A program made the translations under genes and the position numbers. A DNA stretch of 64,000 nt, taken from the NCBI RefSeq assembly GCF_000003815.2, contig NC_049980.1, positions 6,506,753 to 6,570,752 of the forward strand. Reading direction: 5' to 3'. This DNA comes from Branchiostoma floridae (Eukaryota > Chordata > Leptocardii > Amphioxiformes > Branchiostomatidae). This document shows, in pieces, positions 22,973 to 33,322 of the stretch (the first letter of the stretch is position 1; the number at the start of each line of letters is the position of its first letter). The notes under the pieces are model-generated. The model was not told where the DNA came from. It made no database searches and saw only the letters and a list, made by a program, of their open reading frames with translations.

Positions 22973-23222
22973 AAAGGCCCCCTCTCACTTGACGTGCGGC
23001 ACGCTTGCGGCATTGCTGCGTTCGGAAGATGCTCAACGAATTTCAGAGATAAAGAACGAATTTTCTTACTTGATGTGTATTTTGTGGTCTTCTATGTCAC
23101 ACTTTTACGTATTGCACAATATCTGAATTATAACAAATCGGAGAAAATAACAAAACAGTACCGCAGTGAACGAACGCAGCAATGCCGCAAGCGTGCCGCA
23201 CGTCAAGTGAGAGGGGGCCTTA
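22973..23222. mobile_element. 250-bp MITE, core shared with the CTCACTGCACTTGG family
   Basis: Terminal repeats of at least 50 bp are almost perfect: AAAGGCCCCCTCTCACTTGA / TCAAGTGAGAGGGGGCCTTA, then CGTGCGGCACGCTTGCGGCA. The core (ACGAATTTCAGAGATAAAGA, ACGAATTTTCTTAC, TTTTACGTATTGCACAATAT) is the same as in copies at 48626 and 50092, but the outer ends differ from theirs. It generates a spurious 161-codon frame at 22856-23341. Confidence 0.9.
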
Positions 23223-25158
23223 ACGATCGACTCTCCCAAAAAAGGGCAGGGCCTACGCATGTTTTGTTAGGGTCTATCGGAAACACAACATTTTTCCTAG
23301 CCTCTACCACTAGTACCAGGCTTCGTAGATCAGTGGTCTAAATGTAGAAATTGGACAAATAGAGAGTCATAACGGCATACTAATAGTACGCTAGGGGAGT
23401 CAGCAGGCCAGAACAATCATTTCCTCACTACGATGGTCGCAAGCTGGCTGTACTCCTCTGGTCGGCTTACTCCTCTATTTGTTCCATTTCTATGGTTTTC
23501 CCAGCGACCTATGGAGTCTGGTAGAGACTACATTTTCCCCCAGGCCTAAGCAACCTACTAGTACTAAGAAGAAACAGATTTGTGGCGAGGCGACGGACGT
23601 CTTTGTTGACACCCTACTGGGAATATTTCCCCGTGTTCATCGCGACGTCCCTCCAACAGCCCGGCGGTGACACTGACTCAAGGCACCGACCGGCGTCTTT
23701 ACGGTCAACTGCAAGATCTAGGTCATACACGAAATAGTGTTAGGGATCGTCTGCGAATTGTTCTTCATTAGCATGTACACGTTGTTCTGTATGGCGGTAA
23801 ACACTGGTACGTGGTAGCAAGGAGGTCGGCTGGCGTTTTATATTGCTGACAAGTCACAGTCAAGTAGTCTATACGTCGAATGATATCTTAACGTTGAACT
23901 TGAGGGGTTTTCGGAGAGAATATAAGTAGTAACGTTTATGTTTTATTGATTGATTTGCATGTCGCGGCAGTAGTTACATCTCATAACAGCTGATAATATG
24001 AATATCAAGATAACAATGAGAAAAGGAGAATATCAAGATAACAGTGAGAAAAGGAGAACATAATATACATATCTAGAAACCATGCAAAATTGCAAGATTC
24101 TTTTTTTCCGAAGGTCGGAATAGCAAATAAAAGGTTATTAAATATGGTAGCATTCGGTACAATATTGTCCAAGTAGATGTCGATTGCACGATAAGTGATT
24201 AATCCAATTCAGAACGCAGCGGCCGCCATATATAATATCACGTACTTAGCCTCCATAGCAGGCCGGCTCTCTGGGGCTTTTCCGAGCTAGCGGTCGGACA
24301 AGCGACCCTGCACAAAAAGAAACGGTCAGCAAAAGTCTATCATGAGCCAATGAAAAAGAGGGGAAAAGGCCGAGAGAGACTGCTATTGATGCTATAACGT
24401 GCCGCAGCTTCAGTGAGATACCCGCTTTGCGGACTCAGTAGCATGTCATCTTCGTCAGAACGCCACCGGGAGCCTGGATAGAGGCTATGTAAACAAAGGG
24501 CAGTAAACCACTGTTAAAACAGAAACACTAGATCCTCTTATGTTCCCGCGATGGACTGCATGGAGAGTCCCTTCCGTGTGTGAGTTTATATAGTGTCTAT
24601 TTGCTATCAATTAACACGTACTTGTCGTTTCAAGATTTCGCGCGTTAATCCGAAAAAGATGAGGTCATTAACCCGGCCCCGTTTCCATCGTTTACTGTAT
24701 CACACAAGAGGTCAATTTGTGTTTGTGAACATTTCAGTGTCAGCCCAAAACCTTGCTATTTTGTACGACGAGTCCTTGAGATTTCTAAGAAATAATGACG
24801 AGGGTTTCTGGATTATTTCAGGCCCATAAAACACTTTAAGGAGTCTTTAAGAAATCATCCTGCGACTACAAGGCGACGTCATGTTGGAGCGCGCGGAATC
24901 TCTGTCGTACAAATAACATGACATCGCCACTTTAGCTGTCATGTAGAGAACGTCGGAGGGTAACAGAGGGTTAACGTCCACTTTAAGACCTTCCTACGAA
25001 ATTGTGGATTGTGGAATTCGGCATAAATACGGTGATAAAAATTGGCCAGGAGAGTACGTCCGTTTTAGAAAGGTATCATTCCCCCCTTCAGAAGCGGGCA
25101 AACGTTACTCTATCAGTATATTGTGGACAAATACCTGCAAATATCCTCCCTATAGGCT
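23223..25158. other. No gene; one short duplication
   Basis: Contains a 31-bp tandem duplication at 24000-24062 (GAATATCAAGATAACA(A/G)TGA, GAAAAGGAGAA). Short scraps with CTGGTAGAGACTA at 23519 resemble repeat ends seen at 35268. No gene is supported. Confidence 0.4.
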
Positions 25159-25559
25159 ATACACCTTTCTCACGCGGCGGCCATGATAGATCTTAAACGA
25201 GTTCAATGCGGCAAACCAAAGACTGTCCATCATAATTAGCAGTTCAGCCAATGATCAGGTTGCCAATTAGGAAAGTGACCAATAAGTGAATGGCTGCAAA
25301 TCCATCCAAAATTTGCATTATTATGTTTTTGTTTTGCATCTCTTACGGGACTATGAGATCAGTCTACACTACTCTAAATCGCTACATCTTTCAGTGCATA
25401 ACACTACTTGTAATATTTATTATTCAATCTTGTATTAGAAAAAATTGTGTGGTTTGTGGGAAAACTAAATGGGACCTGATTTTAGAAATAAGTTTTGTCT
25501 GTTTGCCTCATTGACCTCATCTTCGATCTATCATGGCCGCCGCGTGAGAAAGGTGTGTA
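25159..25559. mobile_element. 401-bp MITE with about 60-bp terminal repeats
   Basis: TACACCTTTCTCACGCGGCG at the left and CGCCGCGTGAGAAAGGTGTGTA at the right pair. The match runs inward through GCCATGATAGATC / GATCTATCATGGC and then more loosely through GAGTTCAATGCGGCAAAC / GTTTGCCTCATTGACCTC. The interior frame of 74 codons is not a transposase. Confidence 0.88.
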
Positions 25560-26422
25560 CTGTAGCCAGCGTACTCACTAACTGAGGGCGGTAGTTTTGG
25601 GCATTCCTACTGTAAACTACAAACAGAGATATACTGTGGCGGTTTCTGTTAGTTTTGTTTGTTACGGTTGTTTGAAACATTTGATGTCCAACATGGTGTC
25701 ACAGCGGAACGTTTAGAGCCATCAAATGCTCCATTTCCTGTTTGTCAAACTAATGTGAACAAGACGCTTCGGCAAGACAAGGCTCTTTACCGTATGTACG
25801 TATTTTCTTCGAATTCATTCCAGTCGATGAAGATAGAACAATTCAGTAGTTTGTGCGAGTGTGTGCGTCTCTTAGTCTCTCTCTCTCTTACTTTCTCTCA
25901 CTCTCTCTTTGATGTTTTTTCTCTCTCGGATGTGTGTCTGTTGATGTGTGTGTAGGATACTACCGCATCAAGAAAATGCAAGAAAAACACAAACGGTTCA
26001 TGTTTTTCGTCACTAGTCTAGAACTCTTCACCCATCTCCTAATCTGGTATGTTATTCCCTAATTTCATAATTGTAGCTACGAGGTTTCTTCCGTGTCTTC
26101 CTATTCTTTACAGTTACACCTTACTCTTACGTCCTTGTCCCTACCTATCGAGACCCAGGGCCCACACGGGCAGTCCTGCTGAGTTTAGATTATTAGTGGA
26201 CAGATGTCAATGATGAATCCTGACCGCGAGTCTTCCCCCAGCTTGAATATCGCCATTCATCCCGTTCAATAACGATTCAGGCATCCCAAACATTTCCCTG
26301 TAAATTACACTGTATACGAGGACTACGAGCAAGCAGGTTATGATTCGTAGGACCTCGTTGGTAGTAAAGGGACCCTGGCGGTGTGAATGACAGAATTGAT
26401 CGGCGAAGTTTGTTCGGGTCGG
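25560..26422. other. No gene recognised
   Basis: Includes a CT-rich stretch near 25870-25930. A minus frame (26488-26207) holds one hydrophobic run (IITCLLVVLVYSVIY) but has no splice limits and overlaps a MITE. Confidence 0.35.
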
Positions 26423-26564
26423 CTCTCCAAGCAGAGGTTCGGCTCCGGCTGTTTTTGACGTGTCTGTCTTGAAGCCGCGGGACGTCAATACAGATAACGG
26501 TACGTAATAAAAAGCCTAGGAAAACACGTCAAAAACAGCTGGAGCCGAACCTCTGATTTGAGAG
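26423..26564. mobile_element. 142-bp MITE with 41-bp terminal repeats
   Basis: CTCTCCAAGCAGAGGTTCGG, CTCCGGCTGTTTTTGACGTG at the left; CACGTCAAAAACAGCTGGAG and CCGAACCTCTGATTTGAGAG at the right. The outermost bases are those of the TCTCCAAGCAGA group (43601-43963 and others). Confidence 0.88.
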
Positions 26565-27305
26565 CACTGTGTTCCAAGAACCTCCTATCGGCAGTCATTA
26601 GTTTTGCGCATCGCCCACACACTATAGGTTATTGTATTCCTGATGTATAGTAGTGAGTCAGGTTTCAAGCATATACTATAGGAGAGTACAGTGGGCAAGG
26701 GACATCTCTCTGACCACTGTATAGATTCTTAGGACTAGGAGTAGACGAAAAGATATAGTTTGAAAAGACAAATTAATGATGCGCCCTGTAGTACCCCCTC
26801 CCAAACGGTTGCTGGGTAAGCCAGAGGTAAAGTGACAGCATACGTAGTTTACGATCGTTAACTTTACATAAACTTGTCTTCAAGCATTCTTGTCATTCCT
26901 CCTTGAAGGGTCAGTGACAGGAGGAGCCGTGGGCGAGCGATGCCGCCTCAAAACGTCCGTATTAACTGTCGGACCCCTGCCGACGATGTCTTCAAGGACT
27001 CTCTCTCTGTTTTCTTTCTGTCTCGGCTCTGGGCTAGTACTGACTCCCACGAACAGCGGTGGGCTCGTAAAATATGATCGCTCTTGTATTTATGCCAAGA
27101 TCCGAGGCGCTTAGGAATAGCTACGCCTCCTGACCTTGTACGAACATGGCAAGGACGCCGAGAGCTTGTAAAATGTCTTCCGTAAACAGTTCCAACAGAC
27201 AGTCTAAGTCGTTTTAAAAGAAGAGATGGCCTAGGGATGTGATGGCCTAGGGATTTCTTAAGCCTGGGTAACAGACCCTCGTGTTCCGCTCCTAGAGTTG
27301 GCAGG
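26565..27305. other. No gene recognised
   Basis: No coding or repeat structure supported. Confidence 0.4.
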
Positions 27306-27507
27306 CTAGCCTGGATTCCAGACTGTTTTCAGGGCCTTCATAGGCTAGTTCTTTGGCTCCAGAGTTCTCATCTTTGCCGGAGTTTTCAAGCCAACGGGCC
27401 TAACGCGATGGGGCGGGCCTGTGTAAAATTTCCTTGGGGGCATGTTGGCTCTAGAGCCGGAGAGTTGACCTATGAAAGCCCTTGAAACAGTCTGGTATCC
27501 AGGCTAA
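27306..27507. mobile_element. 202-bp MITE, CTAGCCTGG family, complete copy
   Basis: CTAGCCTGGATTCCAGACTG plus TTTTCAGGGCCTTCATAGGC at the left is matched by CCTATGAAAGCCCTTGAAAC plus AGTCTGGTATCCAGGCTAA at the right, with GGCTCCAGAG / CTCTAGAGCC further in. Decayed copies lie at 1386 and 13188. Confidence 0.88.
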
Positions 27508-28085
27508 TCTTTCTCCTGTGTCGAACGGACGTCGCTAGTTGACGAAGTTATTAGTGAACCCACCAGAGACATAGGTCTAGCCCGGCTAATACTTGTGGAC
27601 TTCTTTGTTTATTTCTTTAAGATTTCTTCCAACAACAACCGTAAGCTTACCAAAGCCACAAAGTTGCGATCCGCGAGATGCCAAACGATTTGTCCAAGAA
27701 TGCGCCGGTATGAAGGCGATAGGCTCTGTGTTTACAATTGGATTACAAGATTGAAAACTGGGTCTTAGAATTTTCCTAACAACTATGCCAATTAGGCAGA
27801 AGAAACTAACGAAAGGCGATTGCGAGTAGACGCCGGTGGCATGGCCTTTGTCGGGGTCAGACGGCGCTGTCTTTTCTCCCGTGGTTACCGAAAATTGGCA
27901 ACGTCTGTGGTCGGCACCTCGCGTTGCTATCGGCGATGGGGAGGGTGATAAGCGGCCCTCATGATGAGCAAGGGGTCCCGAGGCGAGCATCATTTTCGGA
28001 GCGTTGAAAAGCCCGGCACGTCCTACACTGACAGTACGGACCGCGTCTGTCGGTCTGATCGACTGGTTCTCATTTACTCCGGACG
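27508..28085. other. CpG-rich stretch, no gene supported
   Basis: Sequence at 27840-28080 is CpG-rich, and a minus frame of 135 codons (27993-27586) crosses it. The frame lacks domain, signal peptide or clear splice ends, so it is left uncalled. Confidence 0.35.
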
Positions 28086-28316
28086 TGCGAAGTGTGAAAA
28101 GTCTTCAGGTTCAGGTCCGTTTTATTAAGTCTTCCGTTGATGATTAAAACCCATTTTAAAAGTGTCAGTTAAACATTCTAAAAAAGCACCGACGAAGTGT
28201 GAAGTCCTTAGGTTCAGGTCCGTTTCATAAAGTCTTCCGTTGATGATTAAAATAAAACCCGTTTTGAAACTGTCAGTAAAACATAACTGTTAGTTTTCAA
28301 AAAAGAGGCACCGACG
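28086..28316 (+). repeat. Two tandem units of about 110-120 bp
   Basis: CGAAGTGTGAAAAGTCTTCA and CGAAGTGTGAAGTCCTTAGG begin the units. Both continue with GGTTCAGGTCCGTTT, AAGTCTTCCGTTGATGATTA, AAACTGTCAGT(A/T)AAACAT and end in GCACCGACG. Confidence 0.85.
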
Positions 28317-29149
28317 TTGAAAGCTACTACAAGGGTAACGCATTATGTGTGGGGGACGTTGTACTTTTGAATGTTTCCTGGTATTTTTCGCTAGCTATAT
28401 ATATAGTCTGATATCAAAAATTATATTACTAAGTATACCCTTACTTCGTGCACTCAGCAATTACTGTTTAGCACTTTGGAGACCTGGCTACTTTTCGCTA
28501 TTGGCACTTCGGCTTTTCAGGAAAAACCTCACAACTTGAAAGCCGGCGAAACTCGAAAGGGAAGTATAAAAGTTTAAAACCAGGCCGAACTCATACGCAT
28601 ACATCTGCTTTGAGATTGAAGATGATATTATCTGTGTCAACCACTTCCATAGTACTTGGCCAGTGTGAAAATTTGGAAGACAGATCACCGGGTATGATCT
28701 TCATTGATAAATGACTGAGGGGTCGCGGGGAGTTTCATGTGGTGGTCAAAAACATGACGGTCGGGGGTCGGAAAATAGTAAAAATTGGAGCCCCAAAACG
28801 AGAGTAACTTATCAGAGAAGAGATAGGCAATACGGCCCACGTGGAGGTTATGTCGTCTACATTTCATCGTTAATCTTCAAATAACCAAAGGATTCTGGTG
28901 GAGCCTGGCGAGAGAAGAAAAAGCGATGGAACACAAACGTGACAAATCGTGGAATTTCCGTGCCGGATGACACCCGTCAGCGATTAATTAGAAACAGATT
29001 AGGAAAAACATTATCATAGGGGGTGATAACTTTCGTCTTTCTTTGCATGCCGCGACTTCCTTTCAACAACTTTGCTTTCCTATACCATTATATCATTTTC
29101 CATTGGTGTTATGCCTGTCATTCATAAGCAAGCAGCAACCAAGGTTATC
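28317..29149. other. No gene recognised
   Basis: No supported feature. Confidence 0.4.
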
Positions 29150-29431
29150 CTTCCTGCCCCAGCCTCTACCAGCCGGCTCCACAGGTCGCTGGAAAAATGG
29201 TAAGAAATTGGCCAAATACACAGATAACTTGACAAAGGAGTTTGCCGGCAAAATAGGACTGGGAGTACAGCTTGCGACCTAGCAGTTTTTTAAAGGGAAT
29301 TTTGCTACCAGAGGGGTTGGCCGGCCGCGCAGAGAAATATTTTACCTTTTAATAGCGTTGACTGGCTTTTTTTTGCCAACTTCTATTTCTACAATTCCCG
29401 CAACCCCGTAGAAAGGCCTGGTGTAGGCTAG
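29150..29431. repeat. Mosaic repeat shared with 43645 and 35071
   Basis: CCGGCTCCACAGGTCGCTGG and ATTGGCCAAATA (29168-29223) match the left interior of the element at 43601-43963. TTTTGCTACCAGAGGGGTTG, GGCCGGCCGCGCAG and CCCGTAGAAAGGCCTGGTGT (29299-29425) match 35071-35240 in reverse. The stretch is therefore a junction of two repeat types that occur apart elsewhere in the window. Confidence 0.6.
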
Positions 29432-29973
29432 CGACATAGTAGGGAGTTGGAAATCTTAACCTTATCCGGGACAATACAGTATACCCCCTTTGGCCTGAAT
29501 TCTTCGATCCATACCCCAGTAGAAAAGGCCTGGCGAAGGCTATTAAAGTCTTTCCCTCGCGGCGGCAAAACAAGTAAAATGTGTAGGAAATAATAAATCA
29601 CAACAAGGCGACGCGTGCAGTACAACAGCGGTGCTTGTGATGCTATTGATAGCCTCCCTGATATCGCCTTGGTAAATGTTTATTCGGTCATGCAAGGATG
29701 AAGGGGCTTGCACGGAGCGAGTTGTTCCAGTTGTTCTTGTCCGACTACAGTACGGGGAAGTCCGGCTTTGAGTGGTTCAATCACAAATCAGGGAGGTCTG
29801 GTGTAAGGGGGTACAACTATTCGCTACTGTACCCACGATACGGCGGTACCATGTTGTTGTTGTTGTTCGCCTTGTAGTGCCAAATGGCACACTAGTGGGT
29901 CAGCACGTTTCCTTACCGTTTCTGTGGCAGGCTATGTTTTTACAAGAGGGTTTACTTGCCTTGTACGTCTACT
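29432..29973. other. No gene recognised
   Basis: A second AGAAAAGGCCTGGCGAAGGC scrap near 29520 echoes the repeat just upstream. No gene is supported. Confidence 0.4.
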
Positions 29974-30050
29974 CGATTGAGGCACCTCCTCGAACACGGG
30001 ACTCCATATTTTACGTCCTTTCCGAAAGATGGGTACAGTCCCAACCAAAC
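29974..30050 (-). mobile_element. SINE family B fragment, minus orientation
   Basis: CGATTGAGGCACCTCCTCGA, ACACGGGACTCC and TTTTACGTCCTTTCCGAAAG match the body of the element reversed at 18480-18545. Head absent. Confidence 0.7.
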
Positions 30051-30934
30051 TTTGTCTATTTCCTGAGATGATGATCTTTGCCGTATTTCTTTCTCTTGTA
30101 CACTGAGAAAAACCCAAATTCTACTCCAAGAGCAAGGTTGGTGAAAACAAACACGTGGCGATCAACGCCAAATACCCTTCCTAACGCTGAGTCAACAGTT
30201 CACAACACGACGGAATCAATAACAAAATTGTGTTGAGAGGACTGAATGGGTTGAATGTACAGAAGGTTTTTTTTCCCGTAGTTAAGAAGAAGATGAATTA
30301 TGACTTCCCATCTGTGTGTGTTACTCTGGCACACAGCTTTATTTTTACCGGCTGTGTCCTGATCACCTTGAGTGATTACTGTAGTTTAGTTTGCAAGACC
30401 AGGGTAGCACTACCGCGGGTCTGCCCAGAAAAATTAGGGAAGGCCCGGTAGTAATCTTATGGTCTTATGGTACCCAGGCTAGGGTAGCACTTTCGCGGCT
30501 GGCAAATAGTAGAGTAAAGTTGAGTAGAGTTCGTCAGGCCAGTTAGCTCCTGTTTGTTATTGAAGCTTTATTTGATGAAAACACATGCAGTATACAAAGG
30601 GCAGCAATAAAACCACATAACCGTTAACGTCTACTTACGGCAAGGTAGAAAAACCGAGGTCTAAAATCCCTGCCACATAATTTTATCGTACGAACATCGT
30701 TCGAACACAAACAGACGGCACTGTGTGTGCTATACAAAATTCCGCTGCCTTGTTACAGAAAAGGCTGGCGCATAGACCCTTGTGGTTGGTTATGTCACAG
30801 CCTGCTTGAAACATTTCCGACATTGAAAATCGTGCGACCGCCTACGACAGACGTACGACTGCCTACGACAAACGTGACTGCGTCGATAAGAAATAAAGAA
30901 ATTTAAAAATTAAAAAAAAATCGAAGGAACTCAC
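30051..30934. other. Intergenic or intron of the IGFBP-domain gene
   Basis: This lies directly downstream (minus strand) of the donor at 30934 and should be the start of that gene's intron. It contains degraded CCCAGGCTAGGGTAGCAC repeats at 30395-30500. I found no acceptor plus coding frame that would be the next exon. Confidence 0.35.
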
Positions 30935-31274
30935 TTCTCCTGCAGATGCCCTTGCTGTCCGGGCGGCTCAGCACCCCCCTGCTATCGGGCTCCCTCTCGC
31001 AGGTCAACCCGGCATCACACTTCCCCAGGTAATCCCACTTCCCGCCGCACTTCTCTCCTTCCACCTTAGCGCACACCGAGCAGCAGTTACAGATCCCTAG
31101 CGTCGTGCCTCCTTTACACTTCAGCTTGCTGGCCTTCCGTGGACTACAGTGTATCCGCTCGCAGGGCGGACACTGCAGCGGGTACTTGTCCAGTGACCAG
31201 TCCTGGCCCTGCACGCAACCGGCCAGGCACAGAAAGACCGAGAACGCCACGGCTAGCAAGCTCGTAGACTTCAT
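30935..31274 (-). CDS. First coding exon of secreted IGFBP-domain protein
   Basis: The minus-strand ATG at 31274 opens 113 codons plus one base, ending at 30935 before a strong donor (GTGAGT at 30934-30929), so the intron is phase 1, as is typical for exons that end with an extracellular cysteine domain. Residues 1-23 are a signal peptide (MKSTSLLAVAFSVFLCLAGC) with likely cleavage near VQG-QDW. From about residue 34 come twelve cysteines in the IGFBP N-terminal pattern: CPPCERIHC, LKC, ICNCCSVC, EKCGG, KCDAGLTC, GICR. The family motif GCGCCxxC reads GICNCCSVC here. Such domains bind insulin-like factors in IGFBPs but also open CRIM1, HTRA1, ESM1, CCN and single-domain proteins of invertebrates. 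Without the remaining exons the subfamily is open. Reading past the donor gives a short junk tail and a stop. Confidence 0.85.
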
Positions 31275-31500
31275 TCTTGTACAGTCTGTTTTAAATTTAT
31301 CTACTAACTGTTCTAAAGAAATAAATCCGTGAAGACAGCGCTTCGAATTGTGGCTGGCGATTCCGTGGAGTAGGACAGCGGTGGTAAAAGAGAGAGAGAG
31401 AGAAACCGGGAGTGCTTACGTCGCGTGTAAGGCGTACTCAATCTCTGACCACACTGACAGAAAAACGCGCCTACAACCTCGGTCATTCAGAAGAACGGGC
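31275..31500 (-). promoter_or_regulatory. Probable 5' UTR and core promoter of the IGFBP-domain gene
   Basis: Sequence between the start codon and the CCAAT cluster, with a GA-rich tract at 31389-31402. No TATA box at a fitting distance is obvious on the minus strand, so initiation is probably of the CpG-island type. The transcription start is not determinable by eye. Confidence 0.4.
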
Positions 31501-31620
31501 GCCGCGGGGACCAATCAGCGCGCTCCGGCAGGGCAGCGACCAATCAGCGCGGAGCGGCGGCGGGTCGTCCTCCCGGCGACCAATCGCGACGTGGGAAAAG
31601 TTTCCAGATGATGTCATCGC
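31501..31620. promoter_or_regulatory. CpG-rich block with three CCAAT boxes
   Basis: CCAATCAGCGC occurs at 31511 and 31540, and CCAATCGCGAC at 31580, all on the plus strand, within very GC-rich sequence. CCAAT followed by CAG or similar is the binding site of NF-Y, and spaced pairs are typical of CpG promoters. TGATGTCATCG at 31609 resembles a CRE/AP-1 site. The block lies 230-340 bases upstream of the IGFBP-domain start codon and could also drive transcription rightwards. Confidence 0.6.
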
Positions 31621-32109
31621 TCTGCGGTTAATAAGTTTAGCGATCGACAAACATCTGTAATAGCTTCGAACGGTTTGTTTACACCCTTGGGTAAACCCAC
31701 GGCGCTCGCGTAAAAATATTAGCCTAGGAGGAGGGGGGGGGGGGGGGTATCCTCGGTCACATGGCTCAATTCGAAATACCCATTAAACCAGTGATCGCCA
31801 CAATTACCATTCACAGCCACACGTGCCCTTTTCTTAACCTTGGTGACTGCGATTTTTCAGGAATCAATTTCACAGCGGGCGTTTATTTTCTCTAAGTGAA
31901 AATGATGGACGGGAATGATTTGAAAGGGAAATGGCGGAGTCCCAAGTGTCCGTCCATCCAGCGGTCATCATACGTCATGGTCAATCATAACTGACCTTTA
32001 CGGTACACAGGTCAATGCCAAACATCCTATGCGAGACCTAGGTCATGTTTAACGTGTTCTCGTTTTTGTTTTAGACTTGTCAGAGCTGTGTGTATGTGTG
32101 GATGCACGC
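31621..32109. other. No gene; G tract
   Basis: A run of 16 G is present at about 31732-31747. No exon is supported to the right of the promoter block. Confidence 0.45.
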
Positions 32110-32359
32110 CCAACGACAGCACTACGCAAAGTAGGACCTTCGGAGTTGCACACACACTTGTATGGATGTTCCAAAGGTCGAGGGTTCGATCCCCACGTGC
32201 TGTCGTCTGTGAAAGAAGCCGAACTTTACACTCAACGTCAAAACTAGAGAAGTGGAGTGTGTCACAATCTCTGGTTTACTGTTAACTGTGGTTTACGAGG
32301 ACTCCAGGAAGAATAGTTCAATGTAACTAATGGAGATTCCTAATAAACAAACAAACAAA
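32110..32359 (+). mobile_element. tRNA-derived SINE, family C, with (AAAC)n tail
   Basis: CGACAGCAC at 32114 and GTGCTGTCG ending at 32205 are perfect complements, like an acceptor stem. Inside are an A-box-like TACGCAAAGTAGG and the B box GGGTTCGATCCCC at 32181-32193. About 130 bases of unique body follow and the element ends with AATAAACAAACAAACAAAT. The head-body-tail layout is that of a SINE. No second copy lies in the window. Confidence 0.7.
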
Positions 32360-32360
32360 T

Positions 32361-32548
32361 CACGTTACATTTCCTACCCGGGGCCCGGCCGGGTTGTTTG
32401 CGGAAAAGGAAAATCAAATTTTCTGCCAATAAATATGCACAAGGCATGCTGTTGAATCACTTTTTTGGTTCCTTTCTTGTTCTTGTGTGTACTTTTCGTT
32501 CCCCAGAACTGCCCGGCCGGGCCCCTTTGTGGAAATGCGACGTTAGCC
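32361..32548. mobile_element. MITE, GGCCCGGCCGGGC family, copy 2
   Basis: Left ACGTTACATTTCCTACCCGG plus GGCCCGGCCGGG; right CCCGGCCGGGCCCCTTTGTG plus GAAATGCGACGTTAGCC. It directly abuts the AAAC tail of the SINE before it. Confidence 0.85.
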
Positions 32549-32613
32549 TAAGTGTGGTATGAAAGTCTCAAGATGACAAATGTTTTACCAGTAATTGTGT
32601 CCTTCGTTCATAG

Positions 32614-32726
32614 CTAGCCTGGTGTCCACCAGTATTCTAGCTCCCAAGTTTCTTCTGTCCTCTTATTTGCGGAGAGGAAAGAAGAGACTCGGGAGTCATA
32701 ATACGGCTGGATACCAGGCTAGTTCG
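32614..32726. mobile_element. 113-bp MITE, CTAGCCTGG ends with AGCTCCCAAG hairpin
   Basis: TAGCTAGCCTGGTGTCCACC and CTAGCTCCCAAGTTTCTTCT at the left pair with AGAAGAGACTCGGGAGTCAT and GGCTGGATACCAGGCTAG at the right. The inner hairpin also stands alone at 14505-14569. Confidence 0.85.
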
Positions 32727-32734
32727 TAGCCTGA

Positions 32735-32923
32735 CTGATGCTACGGCCAAATTTCCCACCGAGTGCCCGGCGCGTCTGTTTACGAGAACGAAAAAAAATT
32801 CATGTCAACGTGTTTTGCTGTTTGAGTTAATGTTTGGTACGTTTTGTGCATTTGCCATCTTTTATATCATTGTTTTTCGATCCCCAAAACTGCCCGGCCG
32901 GGCCCCGGATTGGAAATGTTACC
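32735..32923. mobile_element. MITE, GGCCCGGCCGGGC family, copy 3
   Basis: The right end ACTGCCCGGCCGGGCCCCGG plus ATTGGAAATGTTACC is intact. The left (GGCCAAATTTCCCACCGAGT then GCCCGGCGCG) is diverged. Same family as 20388 and 32361. Confidence 0.75.
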
Positions 32924-33322
32924 TTTGTATGAACCAAGTCTCACAGTGACAGTCCTTCCATCGGTCAGGCTTAATCAAACTGGATCAATAATGGATAAGC
33001 CCAATGACAGTGAGATATAGTGCCATGCGAGCAAATCGCATCCTGAATGGATATGGCCATTTGATTGCAACCGCTGGGACACAAACTATTGAAGAACGGG
33101 CATATACACTGTTATTGCTAGAAAATAGAATAAAGATTGGTCAATTTTTGTAAATTTCCACAGTGGCTCCGTGCAGGCCGACAAGAGTATCAGTAGCTAG
33201 CTAAGTATTTTTCCTTTGGAATACTATTCACCCCGTTTGGCCAATCTCGAGCTCTTTTGTAATTTCAGCAAGGAAGTGAATCCTACAGAGTCTACTTCAA
33301 GTTTTGAGCCCTTCACCAAATA
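32924..33322. other. No gene recognised
   Basis: No supported feature. Confidence 0.4.

Noticed and set aside
22856-23341. 161-codon plus-strand frame
   Set aside because: It runs through a complete MITE (22973-23222) whose family is non-coding in all other copies.
27586-27993. 135-codon minus-strand frame in CpG-rich sequence
   Set aside because: Open probably because of base composition. No start context, domain or convincing donor.
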